This document shows, in pieces, positions 13,652 through 22,426 of a DNA stretch of 26,397 nt. The position numbers and the translations under genes are program-made. Source of the DNA: an uncultured Clostridia bacterium. Lineage in GTDB: Bacteria > Bacillota > Clostridia > UBA1381. Numbering within the stretch: the first letter of the stretch is position 1; each line of letters begins with the position of its first letter. Under the pieces are notes generated by a model that ran no database searches, was not told where the DNA came from, and saw only the letters and a program-made list of their open reading frames with translations. The stretch covers positions 1-26,397 of the forward strand of contig CAJTPP010000030.1 of assembly GCA_910578235.1 (NCBI GenBank). Direction: 5' to 3'.

Positions 13652-14221
13652 TTAAAGCGTAATAAGAACCTCGTCAAGCGAGCGCTTGGGAACGTTGATT
13701 GACCCGTCGCTGCTCTCAAAATATTTTACGCTGTCTGTCATGTCTACCATGCGGCTATTCTGCATTGGATAGCCGAGCGCAAGCAGATACACAATGTCAA
13801 AATTATCCGGAGCGCATAGCGTTTTCTTTATCAAATCTCGGTTAATTGCTCCAAGCCAGCAGCTTCCCAGTCCCATTTCTACAGCTTCAAGCATCATGGT
13901 TGTAATAGCCGCGCCTGCTTCCACCTCGAAGCCTCCGTTTGGTTTTATATTTTTATCACCGAGCACAACTATATATGCGGTAGGACGCTCATTTTCACGC
14001 GGCGCTCCGTCAGATAACGCCCCGGCCCATTTAGTAAAAGGGTAGAGCTTTTTTAACATTTGCTCATCGTCAATTATTGTAAATTTTAAAGGCTGAAGAT
14101 TTGCCCCGTATGCGGCTACTCTGGCACAGTCAACGAGCTTTATAAGTTGTTCCCGCTCAATGTGTTTTTGCTCGAATTTTCGTATGGTTCGTCTCTGCAT
14201 TATCGCGTCATATACATTCAT
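13652..14221 (-). CDS. Nitroreductase family protein
   Basis: Members bind FMN and reduce nitro compounds, quinones or flavins with NAD(P)H. The 189-residue protein begins MNVYDAIMQRRTIRKF, the phosphate-contacting arginine motif of the fold. It continues with ANLQPLKF (about 39-46) and has a C-terminal GSCWLGAI and LLALGYP, all typical. Length is normal. ATG at 14219-14221 is chosen because AAAGGAGAG stands 10 bases upstream; a possible start 20 codons earlier would lie over the promoter region. The substrate is unknown. It is the only ordinary leftward gene in the middle of the window. Confidence 0.9.
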   Translation of the reverse strand: MNVYDAIMQRRTIRKFEQKHIEREQLIKLVDCARVAAYGANLQPLKFTIIDDEQMLKKLYPFTKWAGALSDGAPRENERPTAYIVVLGDKNIKPNGGFEVEAGAAITTMMLEAVEMGLGSCWLGAINRDLIKKTLCAPDNFDIVYLLALGYPMQNSRMVDMTDSVKYFESSDGSINVPKRSLDEVLITL

Positions 14222-14252
14222 TTTATTATTCTCTCCTTTTATTGATATAGTT

Positions 14253-14281
14253 ATTTTATCATATATTTTTAGATTTTTCAA
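14253..14281 (-). promoter_or_regulatory. Promoter of the nitroreductase gene
   Basis: On the minus strand TTGAAA (14276-14281) and TAAAAT (14253-14258) are 17 bases apart. It is back-to-back with the plus-strand promoter at 14300-14328. Confidence 0.65.
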
Positions 14282-14299
14282 TTTTAAATTGTATATTAC

Positions 14300-14328
14300 T
14301 TTACAGACGGCAAAAATTTTTATATAAT
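14300..14328 (+). promoter_or_regulatory. Promoter of the decarboxylase-recD2 unit
   Basis: TTTACA (14300-14305), a 17-base gap, then consensus TATAAT (14323-14328). A leader of about 80 bases follows. Confidence 0.82.
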
Positions 14329-14413
14329 AGAAACGTAAGAATTTATGTGTAGTGTTTTTCTGTACTGATATAACGCAAAATGAACGGTATTATACATACG
14401 GAGGGGGATTAAG

Positions 14414-15766
14414 ATGAGCGCACCGTTATATGAACGGCTTTTAAGTTACGCCGCGCAAAACAGAATATCTTTTGCGATGCCGGGGCATAAAAACGGCCGC
14501 GGACTGAACAAGAATTTAATGTCCCTTGATGTCACTGAGCTTGAGTCCACAGAAAATCTGCACCATTGCGGCAGATATGTTCATGAGGCGCGTGAGCTTT
14601 TGTCGCATCTTTACGGCAGCGATAAAAGTTATATACTGACAGGAGGATCGAATGCCGCCATTCAGTCTATGATATGCGCCGGAGTGAGGAGCGGCGGCAC
14701 ACTGCTTGCGGGAAGCGACTGTCACATGAGCGTTATAAATACTTGCGCGCTGATAGGAATAAACATAAAATTTTTCCCTAAAGATATCAATGATTTTAGT
14801 GTCCCTGATGGCGTAGGGACACTAAAACAGTATTTGACAGATGATATTGACGCTGTGATTGTAACCTCACCCAATTATTACGGAATATGCTCGGATATAA
14901 AGAAAATTGCGTGGGAATGTCATAATAGAAATATACCTCTTCTTGTGGACGAAGCGCACGGAGCACATTTTGTTTCTGACAGCCGTTTTCCCGAAACTGC
15001 GGTTAAATATGCTGACACGGTATGTCATAGCGCGCATAAGACTTTAAATGCCATGAACGGCGCGGCGTATCTGCATGTAAACGGTACACTTGTAAATCGT
15101 GACAGACTGGAAAAGGCTTTGTGTATGTTTCAGTCGTCAAGCCCCTCATATGTTATAGCAGCTTCGGCTGATATTGCGCGTGAGGAGCTTGAAAGAAAAA
15201 ATATGTGGGACAGAACAATAAAGCTTTGTATGATATTCAGAGAAAGAATGAAAAAAATGGCTATGCGTGTTCTTGACAATGACGACGTTACGCGTATTGT
15301 TCTTAATTTTTCCGATTATAATATTAGCGCTTTGGAGATTGAGCGTATATTGAGTAAAAACGGAATAGATATTGAAATGGCGGATTTGTTTAATATTGTT
15401 TTAATTGTCACACCGTCTAATACTGAAAATGATATAGAAGTATTCTGCAATGTGATTGCGGATATGATTAAAAATATACCGAAAGCGAAAATAAAGCGGG
15501 AGATTGTTATGCCGCCTTATTGCGGTGAAATACTGTCTCCGAGGAAAGCTTTTTTTGCGGAGAATGAAAAGGTTCTTTTGCCGGAGGCGCTCGGACGCGT
15601 TTCGTGCGGTACTGTTGTTCCTTATCCTCCCGGTATTCCGGTGATATACACGGGTGAGACAATAAAGAAAGAGCACATTGAATACATAGAAAAAATACAG
15701 AGAGTGGGCGGAGAAATTACAGGGATAGATGAAGGCGTAATTACAGCGGTAAAAACTTTTGAATAG
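14414..15766 (+). CDS. Orn/Lys/Arg decarboxylase family protein
   Basis: This PLP-dependent (fold type I) family decarboxylates ornithine, lysine or arginine, in Firmicutes often as the first step of polyamine synthesis. The 450-residue protein has MPGHKNGRG near residue 22. PLP contacts are in DEAHGAHF, and the Schiff-base lysine is K209 in HSAHKTLNAMNG. The C-terminal domain has LPEALGRVSCGTVVPYPPGIP near 394-414. It is slightly shorter than SpeA-like relatives (about 480-490). GGAGGGGG precedes the ATG. A perfect 13 bp inverted repeat lies in the coding sequence at 14794-14827. The substrate cannot be read from the sequence. recD2 follows closely. Confidence 0.92.
   Translation: MSAPLYERLLSYAAQNRISFAMPGHKNGRGLNKNLMSLDVTELESTENLHHCGRYVHEARELLSHLYGSDKSYILTGGSNAAIQSMICAGVRSGGTLLAGSDCHMSVINTCALIGINIKFFPKDINDFSVPDGVGTLKQYLTDDIDAVIVTSPNYYGICSDIKKIAWECHNRNIPLLVDEAHGAHFVSDSRFPETAVKYADTVCHSAHKTLNAMNGAAYLHVNGTLVNRDRLEKALCMFQSSSPSYVIAASADIAREELERKNMWDRTIKLCMIFRERMKKMAMRVLDNDDVTRIVLNFSDYNISALEIERILSKNGIDIEMADLFNIVLIVTPSNTENDIEVFCNVIADMIKNIPKAKIKREIVMPPYCGEILSPRKAFFAENEKVLLPEALGRVSCGTVVPYPPGIPVIYTGETIKKEHIEYIEKIQRVGGEITGIDEGVITAVKTFE
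14794..14827 (+). repeat. Perfect intragenic inverted repeat
   Basis: TTTTAGTGTCCCT (14794-14806) and AGGGACACTAAAA (14815-14827) are exact reverse complements around an 8-base loop. It encodes the residues DFSVPDGVGTLKQ in the decarboxylase. The stem is longer than most terminators in the window, but no T-tract follows. Confidence 0.85.
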
Positions 15767-15791
15767 TTTTGTGAAAGGAATGGACAGCGAA

Positions 15792-18029
15792 ATGAGTGAA
15801 ATAATTACGGTTACAGGCAAAGTTGAAGAAATAGTATATTCCAATGAAGATAATGGATATACCGTTTGCTGTATAGACAGTGACGAGGAGGGGATTTTCA
15901 TTGCTACGGGATATATGCCGTTTATTTCTGACGGAGAAAGCGTCGCGCTTTCAGGCGGATGGGTAACGCATCCTGATTATGGAGAGCAGTTTAAGGCGGA
16001 ATACTGTGAGACTATTATGCCTACCGACGAGGAGGCAATTACGCGTTATCTCTCATCGGGAATAATTCCCGGGATACGAGAGGCAACCGCTAAAAAGCTG
16101 GTTCAGTATTTTGGCTGTGATACTCTTAATATTATGCTGTCCGATCCTGAAAGACTGTCGGAGATAAAAGGCGTGAGTAAAGACAGGGCTAAAAAAATAG
16201 GAGAAGAATTCGCCCGCCGTCAGTCTATGCAGAATATTGTCATGTTTTTGCAGCAGTACAGTATTTCCGCAAACATGGCTGTGAAAATACACGGCGTGCT
16301 TGGCGCGGGGGCGGTGGATATGATAAAGAAAAATCCGTATATTCTCTCGGATATGGTGGACGGTATTACATTTAAAACGGCTGATACGATAGCGTTTAAC
16401 ATGGGTATACCGAAAAACAGTATAAGCAGAATTCGCGCGGGTATTAAGTATATATTGCGTGACGCTGCATATACTCAAGGGCATGTATTTATGCCGAAAA
16501 CAGTGCTCATTGAGCATGCGGTGTATACTTTGACAATTGAGGAGCATGAGGCGGAGGCGGCAGTGTCGGAGCTTCTTGCCGATAAGGAAATTTTTCGCGA
16601 TATTGTTGAATTGGACGAGGTTTTTTATTTGTATGATTATTACGAGTCGGAATATTACATAGCCCGCAGACTTATAGCCATGTCCCGGAATGAGCAAAAA
16701 TTTACTATGACGGAGACACAGGCGGAAAAGGCGATTGACGCGCTGGAAAAAAAGACGGAACTGTGTCTGGCGTCTGAACAGCGCAACGCTGTTGTTACAG
16801 CGTTGTCTGAAGGCTGCATGGTGCTTACAGGAGGTCCGGGCACAGGTAAAACGACTACTATAAACACAATAATAGAGTTACTTGAGGATTTAAAGCTGTC
16901 AGTGGCTCTTGCGGCGCCGACAGGACGCGCCGCAAAACGTATGAGTCAGGTGACGGGCTGTGAGGCGAAAACAATACATCGTCTTCTGGGGACGCAGCTC
17001 AATTCAAAGGGACGCAGTGTGTTCGCGCATAATGAGGAGCATCCGCTTACGGCGGATGTGATTATTCTTGACGAGGTTAGTATGATTGATATAAGTCTTA
17101 TGGCGTCTTTTCTCAGAGCCGTCAAATACGGGGCGAAGGTTATACTTGCGGGGGACGCGGATCAGCTGCCGTCTGTCGGACCGGGGAATATTATTCGTGA
17201 TATTATAGAAAGCAAAACTATTCCCGTTATACAGCTGAATAAAATTTTTCGTCAAGCGGAGGAAAGTCTTATTATTGTAAACGCGCATAAGATTAATCAT
17301 GGTGAACTGCCGGACTTGTCGGCTAAATCCAGCGATTTCTTTTTTCTCCGCAGACATACGCCGCGGGAGGCGGCATATACTGTTATGGATTTGTTTAAAA
17401 ACCGTTTGCCTAAAAGCTACGGCGTTAATCCCGTATCATCAATACAGGTGTTATCGCCGACGAAAAAGGGAATTGCCGGCACGGTGGCGCTAAACAAGAT
17501 GCTTCAGTCGCACATCAATCCGTATGATGAGCTGCGTCCGCAGTATGTTTACGGAAATACGGTGTTTCGTGTCGGTGATAAAGTCATGCAGACGAAAAAT
17601 AATTACGATATTCCGTATTCGCGTGAGAACGGAGAGGACGGAATGGGCATTTTTAACGGAGACATGGGTATTGTTGAAGCCGTGCATACGCGCGATAAAT
17701 ATATGCGCGTTGTGTTTGACGAGGATAAGCTGGTGGAATATCCGTTTGCAAATCTCGATGAGCTTGATCTCGCCTATGCGATAACGGTGCATAAGAGTCA
17801 GGGCAGTGAATTCCCGATTGTTATTATGCCTGTGTGTTCTTTTATACCGATGCTTATGAGCAGAAATCTTTTTTACACCGCGGTTACGCGAGCCAGAGAT
17901 ATGGTTGTGCTTGTGGGCAGTGAGAAAACAATCAGTAATATGACAAATAACAATCAGTTTCACAGGCGTTTCACGGGACTATGTGAAAAGATGATTTCGG
18001 TTCAAAGATTTATTGAAATGAACGGATGA
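15792..18029 (+). CDS. recD2: RecD2-type ATP-dependent DNA helicase
   Basis: RecD2 is a 5'-3' superfamily 1B helicase acting in DNA repair in bacteria, independently of RecBCD. The 745-residue protein has an OB-like N-terminal region (VTGKVEEIVYSNEDNGYTV). Helix-hairpin-helix repeats follow at about 80-140, then Walker A GGPGTGKT (347-354) and Walker B LDEVSMID. The late motif AITVHKSQGSEFPIVIMPV and the C-terminal FYTAVTRARDMVVLVGS (UvrD_C_2) complete it. I place the start at ATG 15792 because AAAGGA (15774-15779) touches the ATG at 15780 with no spacing. The start is 25 bases after the decarboxylase stop, so the two share a transcript. Confidence 0.95.
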   Translation: MSEIITVTGKVEEIVYSNEDNGYTVCCIDSDEEGIFIATGYMPFISDGESVALSGGWVTHPDYGEQFKAEYCETIMPTDEEAITRYLSSGIIPGIREATAKKLVQYFGCDTLNIMLSDPERLSEIKGVSKDRAKKIGEEFARRQSMQNIVMFLQQYSISANMAVKIHGVLGAGAVDMIKKNPYILSDMVDGITFKTADTIAFNMGIPKNSISRIRAGIKYILRDAAYTQGHVFMPKTVLIEHAVYTLTIEEHEAEAAVSELLADKEIFRDIVELDEVFYLYDYYESEYYIARRLIAMSRNEQKFTMTETQAEKAIDALEKKTELCLASEQRNAVVTALSEGCMVLTGGPGTGKTTTINTIIELLEDLKLSVALAAPTGRAAKRMSQVTGCEAKTIHRLLGTQLNSKGRSVFAHNEEHPLTADVIILDEVSMIDISLMASFLRAVKYGAKVILAGDADQLPSVGPGNIIRDIIESKTIPVIQLNKIFRQAEESLIIVNAHKINHGELPDLSAKSSDFFFLRRHTPREAAYTVMDLFKNRLPKSYGVNPVSSIQVLSPTKKGIAGTVALNKMLQSHINPYDELRPQYVYGNTVFRVGDKVMQTKNNYDIPYSRENGEDGMGIFNGDMGIVEAVHTRDKYMRVVFDEDKLVEYPFANLDELDLAYAITVHKSQGSEFPIVIMPVCSFIPMLMSRNLFYTAVTRARDMVVLVGSEKTISNMTNNNQFHRRFTGLCEKMISVQRFIEMNG

Positions 18030-18091
18030 CGTTGTTATGACAAGTTTCCGTTTTGTAAAAACAGTGATTTTATAGTTAATATTAAATTTTT

Positions 18092-18118
18092 TTGAATTTT
18101 TTATATAAAGGGTATACT
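18092..18118 (+). promoter_or_regulatory. Weak candidate promoter for hflX
   Basis: TTGAAT (18092-18097) and TATACT (18113-18118) are 15 bases apart, shorter than ideal. Another TATACT lies at 18136-18141 without a clear -35. The 180 bases between recD2 and hflX show no obvious terminator hairpin. Confidence 0.4.
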
Positions 18119-18208
18119 AAACGCGGAAATTTTGTTATACTAAAGACAGTGTAAAAATAATCGGCCGGATTTGTTTTAAATTTTATTACGCGGAGGATAG
18201 TTGGCAGT

Positions 18209-19468
18209 ATGGAAAATAATTATGAAAAACGGGAAAGAGTAATACTTGCCGGAGTACACCGCGGTATGCGCGACACACTGTGGGACACGACGGAGGAGTC
18301 AATAAGAGAGCTTGGTTTTCTTGCCGACACTGCGGGCGGAGTTGTTGTAGGGGAAATGATACAGAACAGGCCTGATATAGAAAACGCGACATATATGGGT
18401 GAGGGCAAACTGGAGGAACTAAAGAATGCCGTATCGGATCTTGAAGCGGACATGGTTGTTTTTGATGATGAGCTTTCGCCAATGCAGACGCGCAACATAA
18501 CCGATTTTCTCGGAGTTAAGGTGCTTGACCGTTCTATGCTTATATTGGATATATTCGCAATGCGCGCGAGAAGCGGCGAGGGTAAATTACAGGTAGAGCT
18601 TGCTCAACTGAAATATCGTCTGCCGAGACTGCGCGGTTTCGGCGCGGAAATGAGCCGTACAGGCGCGGGTATTGGTACGAGAGGACCGGGTGAAACTCGT
18701 CTTGAAAGTGATAGGCGGCATATTCACAGGAGAATAGGCGCGTTGGAAGCGGAGATAAAAGAACTTAAAAAACATAGAGGACTTATAAGAGACAGACGGA
18801 AAAAAGACGGCGTGATTACGGCGGCGCTTGTCGGGTATACAAACGCGGGTAAATCAACGCTTTTAAATACCTTGACGGACGCGCAGGTATTCGCGGAGGA
18901 TAAGCTGTTTGCCACGCTTGATCCGACGTCGCGCGCGATTACTCTTGATGATAACAGAAGAATACTGCTTGTGGATACGGTCGGTTTTATAAGGAAGCTG
19001 CCTCATCATCTTATTGAGGCGTTTAAATCAACGCTGGAAGAGGCCGTTGTGGCTGATATACTGCTGCATGTTATAGACGCGTCGTGCCCGGAAATGGATA
19101 ATCAGATGACGGTTGTTACTCAGGTGTTGTCAGATATAGGCGCGTCAGGCAAACCGGTTATTAACGTCTTTAACAAATGCGACAGACTTGATATGTATCC
19201 ATCGGCAGACGGATGTCAGAATATATATATAAGCGCGAAGCAGCGTAAAAATATAGATAAGCTGATAGAAGCTGTCGCGGATACCGCTCCCGGCAGAAAA
19301 CAGCGTGTGACGGCATGTATTCCATACAGCGAGGGCGCGCTTGTGAATGAGCTGCATGAAACTCAGAAGGTTATTTCAGAGGAATACGGCGATAACGGCA
19401 CCGTCATGGAGCTTATGGTGGACGCTCGTATGTATGATAGAATAAGGGAATATGTGGGGAGTGTGTGA
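18209..19468 (+). CDS. hflX: GTPase HflX
   Basis: HflX is a ribosome-associated GTPase that splits stalled or heat-damaged ribosomes. The 419-residue protein has the N-terminal HflX domain with VFDDELSPMQTRN. The glycine-rich GAGIGTRGPGETRLESDRR follows near residues 151-169, then the coiled region (IKELKKHR). The G domain has G1 GYTNAGKS near 209-216, G3 DTVGF and G4 NKCD. The ATG is preceded by CGGAGGATAG. Its stop overlaps the next gene's start by one base (TGATG), so the two are coupled. Confidence 0.96.
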   Translation: MENNYEKRERVILAGVHRGMRDTLWDTTEESIRELGFLADTAGGVVVGEMIQNRPDIENATYMGEGKLEELKNAVSDLEADMVVFDDELSPMQTRNITDFLGVKVLDRSMLILDIFAMRARSGEGKLQVELAQLKYRLPRLRGFGAEMSRTGAGIGTRGPGETRLESDRRHIHRRIGALEAEIKELKKHRGLIRDRRKKDGVITAALVGYTNAGKSTLLNTLTDAQVFAEDKLFATLDPTSRAITLDDNRRILLVDTVGFIRKLPHHLIEAFKSTLEEAVVADILLHVIDASCPEMDNQMTVVTQVLSDIGASGKPVINVFNKCDRLDMYPSADGCQNIYISAKQRKNIDKLIEAVADTAPGRKQRVTACIPYSEGALVNELHETQKVISEEYGDNGTVMELMVDARMYDRIREYVGSV

Positions 19469-20106
19469 TGTCAAAAAAAGACGTATACAAAACCGTAAAG
19501 GAGCAGTCAAGGTCGCTGCTTGTAGAGAAAAAGTCTAAATTTATCGCTAATGTGAAGCCTGTGGATAACGAGGAGGAAGCGCTTGAATTTCTCGCTCAAA
19601 TGCGCTCTGAGTATTCCGATGCGACACATAATGTTTATGCGTATGTTATTGACGAGAATAATATCTTCCGCTACAGTGATGACGGAGAACCGTCGGGGAC
19701 GGCGGGAATGCCTGTGCTCGACGCTGTACGAAAGGCGGGAATTGTCGATGTGATTGTTGTTGTCACGCGCTATTTCGGCGGGACGCTGCTCGGCACGGGC
19801 GGTCTTGTACATACATACGGAGCGTCGGCAAAGCAAGGACTTATAGAGTCAAAGATAGTAACAAGACAGCTTTGTGATATACTTTCGGTAAAGACAGATT
19901 ATACGCTTCTCGGGAAAATGCAGCATGAAATCAAAGAGAGAGGATATTTGCTTTCGGATACGATTTATGAAGATTTGGTAACCTTTATAATATCCTGTCC
20001 GGTTGACATGACGGATAAGGTAATTGCGGATATTACTGATATGACAAATGCGGGAGCGCTTTGTGAGAAAATAGATAAAAAATATGTGGATGTGGAGGAA
20101 GTATAA
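19468..20106 (+). CDS. YigZ/IMPACT family protein
   Basis: This 212-residue protein matches the YigZ/YvyE (UPF0029) family. The N-terminal domain is related to the eukaryotic translation regulator IMPACT. Conserved pieces are KKSKFIA (22-28), DATHNVYAYVI, RYSDDGEPSGTAGMPVLD and VTRYFGGTLLGTGGLV. The C-terminal ferredoxin-like domain is present. The molecular role is not firmly known in bacteria; a link to translation or proteolysis has been proposed. I chose ATG 19468, one codon into a possible GTG frame, because GGGGAG (19456-19461) sits 6 bases before it. It is coupled to hflX, which supports a ribosome-related role. Confidence 0.92.
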   Translation: MSKKDVYKTVKEQSRSLLVEKKSKFIANVKPVDNEEEALEFLAQMRSEYSDATHNVYAYVIDENNIFRYSDDGEPSGTAGMPVLDAVRKAGIVDVIVVVTRYFGGTLLGTGGLVHTYGASAKQGLIESKIVTRQLCDILSVKTDYTLLGKMQHEIKERGYLLSDTIYEDLVTFIISCPVDMTDKVIADITDMTNAGALCEKIDKKYVDVEEV

Positions 20107-20108
20107 GT

Positions 20109-20723
20109 ATGAAAAAAATATTAGCGGTCATTAGCTCGGCTGTGCTGGCATTGGTGTTGGTTGGGGGAGGATACATAGCGGGACAAAAAAATCAGCTTAG
20201 CAGTATAACATCGGCTCTGCCGAGAGAGACTATTGAAAACACAGATGAAAAACATGAGAGGCCGGATGATAAAAAAGTATTGCCGCCTGTGGGCGCGCCG
20301 GATGTAGTTCAGCCTGAAAGAAATATAATAGAAAAGAATTCCGCCACCGCTATTCAGGAGGGATGGACAGAGGTTAAAAATATAAATCCGATTATGCCGG
20401 GAGATGAAAAGATGGAGGTTACGTTATCTACTTCTGCCGAAAAAGACACTGACGGAGAATTTTTATGGGACGACGGTAATCAGTGGGTGCTTGAAGTGAA
20501 TGACGGCAAGGGAAACTATTATACGCTGTTAAATAAATATGTGCAGCTCGGTAAAGTGGACGTTATGGCGGGCGCGGACGAAAACGGAGAGTGCGTTATA
20601 ACGGCGGTTATTTCTACCGGAAGCGGGCTTGTGGTAGAGAAATATACATACAACGGCAGCGCCTTTGAGGGACAGACCGTGTATAATTCGGGAGTTCTTA
20701 ATGTAATGGGTTCAACATTTTAA
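20109..20723 (+). CDS. Exported or membrane-anchored protein of unknown function
   Basis: The 204-residue product begins MKKILAVISSAVLALVLVGG, an N-terminal signal or anchor helix (about residues 3-24) followed by a polar, charged linker rich in D, E, K and P to about residue 85. The rest is a compact beta-rich region with WDDGNQWVLEVNDGKGNYYTL and an ending GSTF. There is no lipobox cysteine, so it is either cleaved and secreted or held by the helix. I recognise no family. It begins two bases after the YigZ stop, with GGAGG about 10 bases before its ATG, so it belongs to the hflX-yigZ unit, and trxA follows within 23 bases. Confidence 0.8.
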   Translation: MKKILAVISSAVLALVLVGGGYIAGQKNQLSSITSALPRETIENTDEKHERPDDKKVLPPVGAPDVVQPERNIIEKNSATAIQEGWTEVKNINPIMPGDEKMEVTLSTSAEKDTDGEFLWDDGNQWVLEVNDGKGNYYTLLNKYVQLGKVDVMAGADENGECVITAVISTGSGLVVEKYTYNGSAFEGQTVYNSGVLNVMGSTF

Positions 20724-20746
20724 TATAAATAAAGGAGGAAAAATAA

Positions 20747-21064
20747 ATGGAGATTAATTTGGATGCTTCAACATACGAAGGAGAGGTTTTGAAGTCAGAT
20801 GTACCGGTGCTGGTGGATTTTTGGGCCGACTGGTGCGGACCGTGTAAAATGGTGGCTCCGGTAATCGCACAGCTTGCCGGTGAATTTGCCGGTAAGGTGA
20901 AAGTGTGTAAAGTTAATGTGGACAGCGAAAGCTCTCTTGCGGCGCAGAATGCAATCGTTTCAATACCTACGGTGATTTTGTTTGTGGACGGTAAACCGGT
21001 TAAAAAGCTTGTCGGCGCTCATTCCTTAGATGATTATGCCGATGTGATTGAGCAGTTTATCTGA
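20747..21064 (+). CDS. trxA: Thioredoxin
   Basis: Thioredoxin reduces protein disulfides using electrons from thioredoxin reductase. The 105-residue protein has the standard length, with the active site WADWCGPCKM (C30 and C33) and the conserved cis-proline in IVSIPTVILF. AAAGGAGGAAAAATAA precedes the ATG. It ends the hflX operon, before a very strong terminator. No reductase gene is adjacent. Confidence 0.95.
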   Translation: MEINLDASTYEGEVLKSDVPVLVDFWADWCGPCKMVAPVIAQLAGEFAGKVKVCKVNVDSESSLAAQNAIVSIPTVILFVDGKPVKKLVGAHSLDDYADVIEQFI

Positions 21065-21073
21065 TCAAAATTC

Positions 21074-21129
21074 AAATAGCGTATATTTATTCGTATTGTT
21101 GAATAAATATACGCTATTTATTTTATTTT
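21074..21129 (+). terminator. Strong terminator after trxA
   Basis: AAATAGCGTATATTTATTC (21074-21092) pairs perfectly over 19 bp with the sequence at 21101-21119, with an 8-base loop, and TATTTTATTTT follows. Confidence 0.93.
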
Positions 21130-21148
21130 AAAACTTTTTCCTGAAAAT

Positions 21149-21166
21149 ACTTGCATTTTTATTCAA
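21149..21166 (+). promoter_or_regulatory. ARG box (ArgR operator)
   Basis: The minus strand reads TTGAATAAAAATGCAAG (21150-21166). It closely matches the Firmicute ARG box (CATGAATAAAAATTCAAG-like). It covers the -35 hexamer of the argD promoter, so ArgR with arginine would block initiation. The match is by eye; no argR gene is in the window. Confidence 0.7.
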
Positions 21167-21179
21167 TAAGTAGTATAAT
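21151..21179 (+). promoter_or_regulatory. Promoter of the argD-argF unit
   Basis: TTGCAT (21151-21156) and consensus TATAAT (21174-21179) are 17 bases apart. The -35 lies inside the ARG box. Confidence 0.82.
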
Positions 21180-21214
21180 TATTAGCATATTTTAAATTGA
21201 AAGGGCGAATAATT

Positions 21215-22426
21215 GTGCTTGAAAAAATAATCCGTCTGGATAAAGAATATTATATGAATACATTCGGAGACAGGCTTCCCGTATATTTTGAAAGAGGCGA
21301 GGGCCTGAAACTGTTTGACGATAAGGGAAATGCGTACTATGATTTTCTCGGAGGAATTGCCGTCAATTCGCTTGGACACGGACACAAAACTTTCATTTCC
21401 GCTCTGAAAGCTCAGCTTGATAAGGTAATCCACACGTCAAGTCTTTATTACATAGAAAACCAGGCAAGACTGGCTCAGAAAATTGCGGAAAATACCTGCG
21501 CCGAAAGAGTGTTTTTTGCGAACAGCGGAGCGGAAGCTAACGAGGGCGCTTTCAAACTGGCAAAAATATATCATTATAAAAAAGGAAATGAAAGGTATGA
21601 GATTATTTCTCTTGACAAGTCGTTCCATGGCAGAACGCTTGCGGCGGTTGCGGCCACGGGACAGGAGAAATATCAGAAGCCTTACCATCCGCTGACACCG
21701 GGATTTAAACAGGTAAAACCAAATGATTTTGACGCTTTGCTTGAAGCTGTGACCGATAAGACGGCGGCAATTATGATAGAGCTGATACAAGGCGAGAGCG
21801 GAGTATATCCTATGGATAAGGAGTATGTGGAGAAACTCCGCGCATTGTGTGACGAGAAGGATATTGTGCTTATATTCGATGAGGTACAGACAGGAATGGG
21901 AAGAACGGGAAGACTGTTTGCTCATCAGCTTTACGGCGTCGAGCCTGATATATTTACTTCGGCAAAGGCGCTTGGAGGAGGTATTCCGATAGGCGCGGTA
22001 TGCGCGTGTAAAAAGGTCTGCGACGCGTTTGAGCCGGGAGATCACGGAACCACGTTCGGCGGAAATCCGTTTGCGACATCGGCGGGACTGGCAGTGTTTG
22101 ACATTTATGAAAAAGAGCGGCTTGTGGAAAACGCGGAAAAAATAGGAGCGTATTTCATTAACGTCCTGAATGCTCTGAAAGATAAGATGGCTGATAAAAT
22201 TGTTGAAATAAGAGGCGCGGGTCTGCTTATAGGTATTCAGATAAAGGATGAAATCGCAAAAAATGTGTCCGCGCGTCTGTTTGAGGACGGTTTTCTTGTA
22301 AGTCTTTGCGGAGGAAACACGATAAGAATTGCTCCGCCGCTTATTATTAATGAAAATGACGTTGATTTATTTGTAAATGAATTGAAAAAAGTATTGGAGG
22401 AATGTTATAATGAAAGACTTAATTAG
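21215..22426 (+). CDS. argD: Acetylornithine aminotransferase
   Basis: The enzyme converts N-acetylglutamate semialdehyde to N-acetylornithine using glutamate and PLP. The 403-residue class III aminotransferase shows MNTFGDRLPVYFERGEG near residue 14. It has FFANSGAEANEGAFK and the Walker-like FDEVQTGMGRTG (about residues 221-232), with the PLP lysine K251 in TSAKALGGG. I use the GTG start at 21215 because AAAGGG lies 9 bases upstream and relatives keep the short N-terminal LDKEYYMNTFGDRLP. The ATG at 21254 is a possible alternative. It overlaps argF by 17 bases. The ArgR operator and arg neighbour favour ArgD over a GABA or succinylornithine enzyme. Confidence 0.93.
   Translation: MLEKIIRLDKEYYMNTFGDRLPVYFERGEGLKLFDDKGNAYYDFLGGIAVNSLGHGHKTFISALKAQLDKVIHTSSLYYIENQARLAQKIAENTCAERVFFANSGAEANEGAFKLAKIYHYKKGNERYEIISLDKSFHGRTLAAVAATGQEKYQKPYHPLTPGFKQVKPNDFDALLEAVTDKTAAIMIELIQGESGVYPMDKEYVEKLRALCDEKDIVLIFDEVQTGMGRTGRLFAHQLYGVEPDIFTSAKALGGGIPIGAVCACKKVCDAFEPGDHGTTFGGNPFATSAGLAVFDIYEKERLVENAEKIGAYFINVLNALKDKMADKIVEIRGAGLLIGIQIKDEIAKNVSARLFEDGFLVSLCGGNTIRIAPPLIINENDVDLFVNELKKVLEECYNERLN

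Noticed and set aside
21099..21113. Second ARG-box-like sequence TTGAATAAATATACG
   Set aside because: It is the 3' arm of the trxA terminator and its second half matches poorly.
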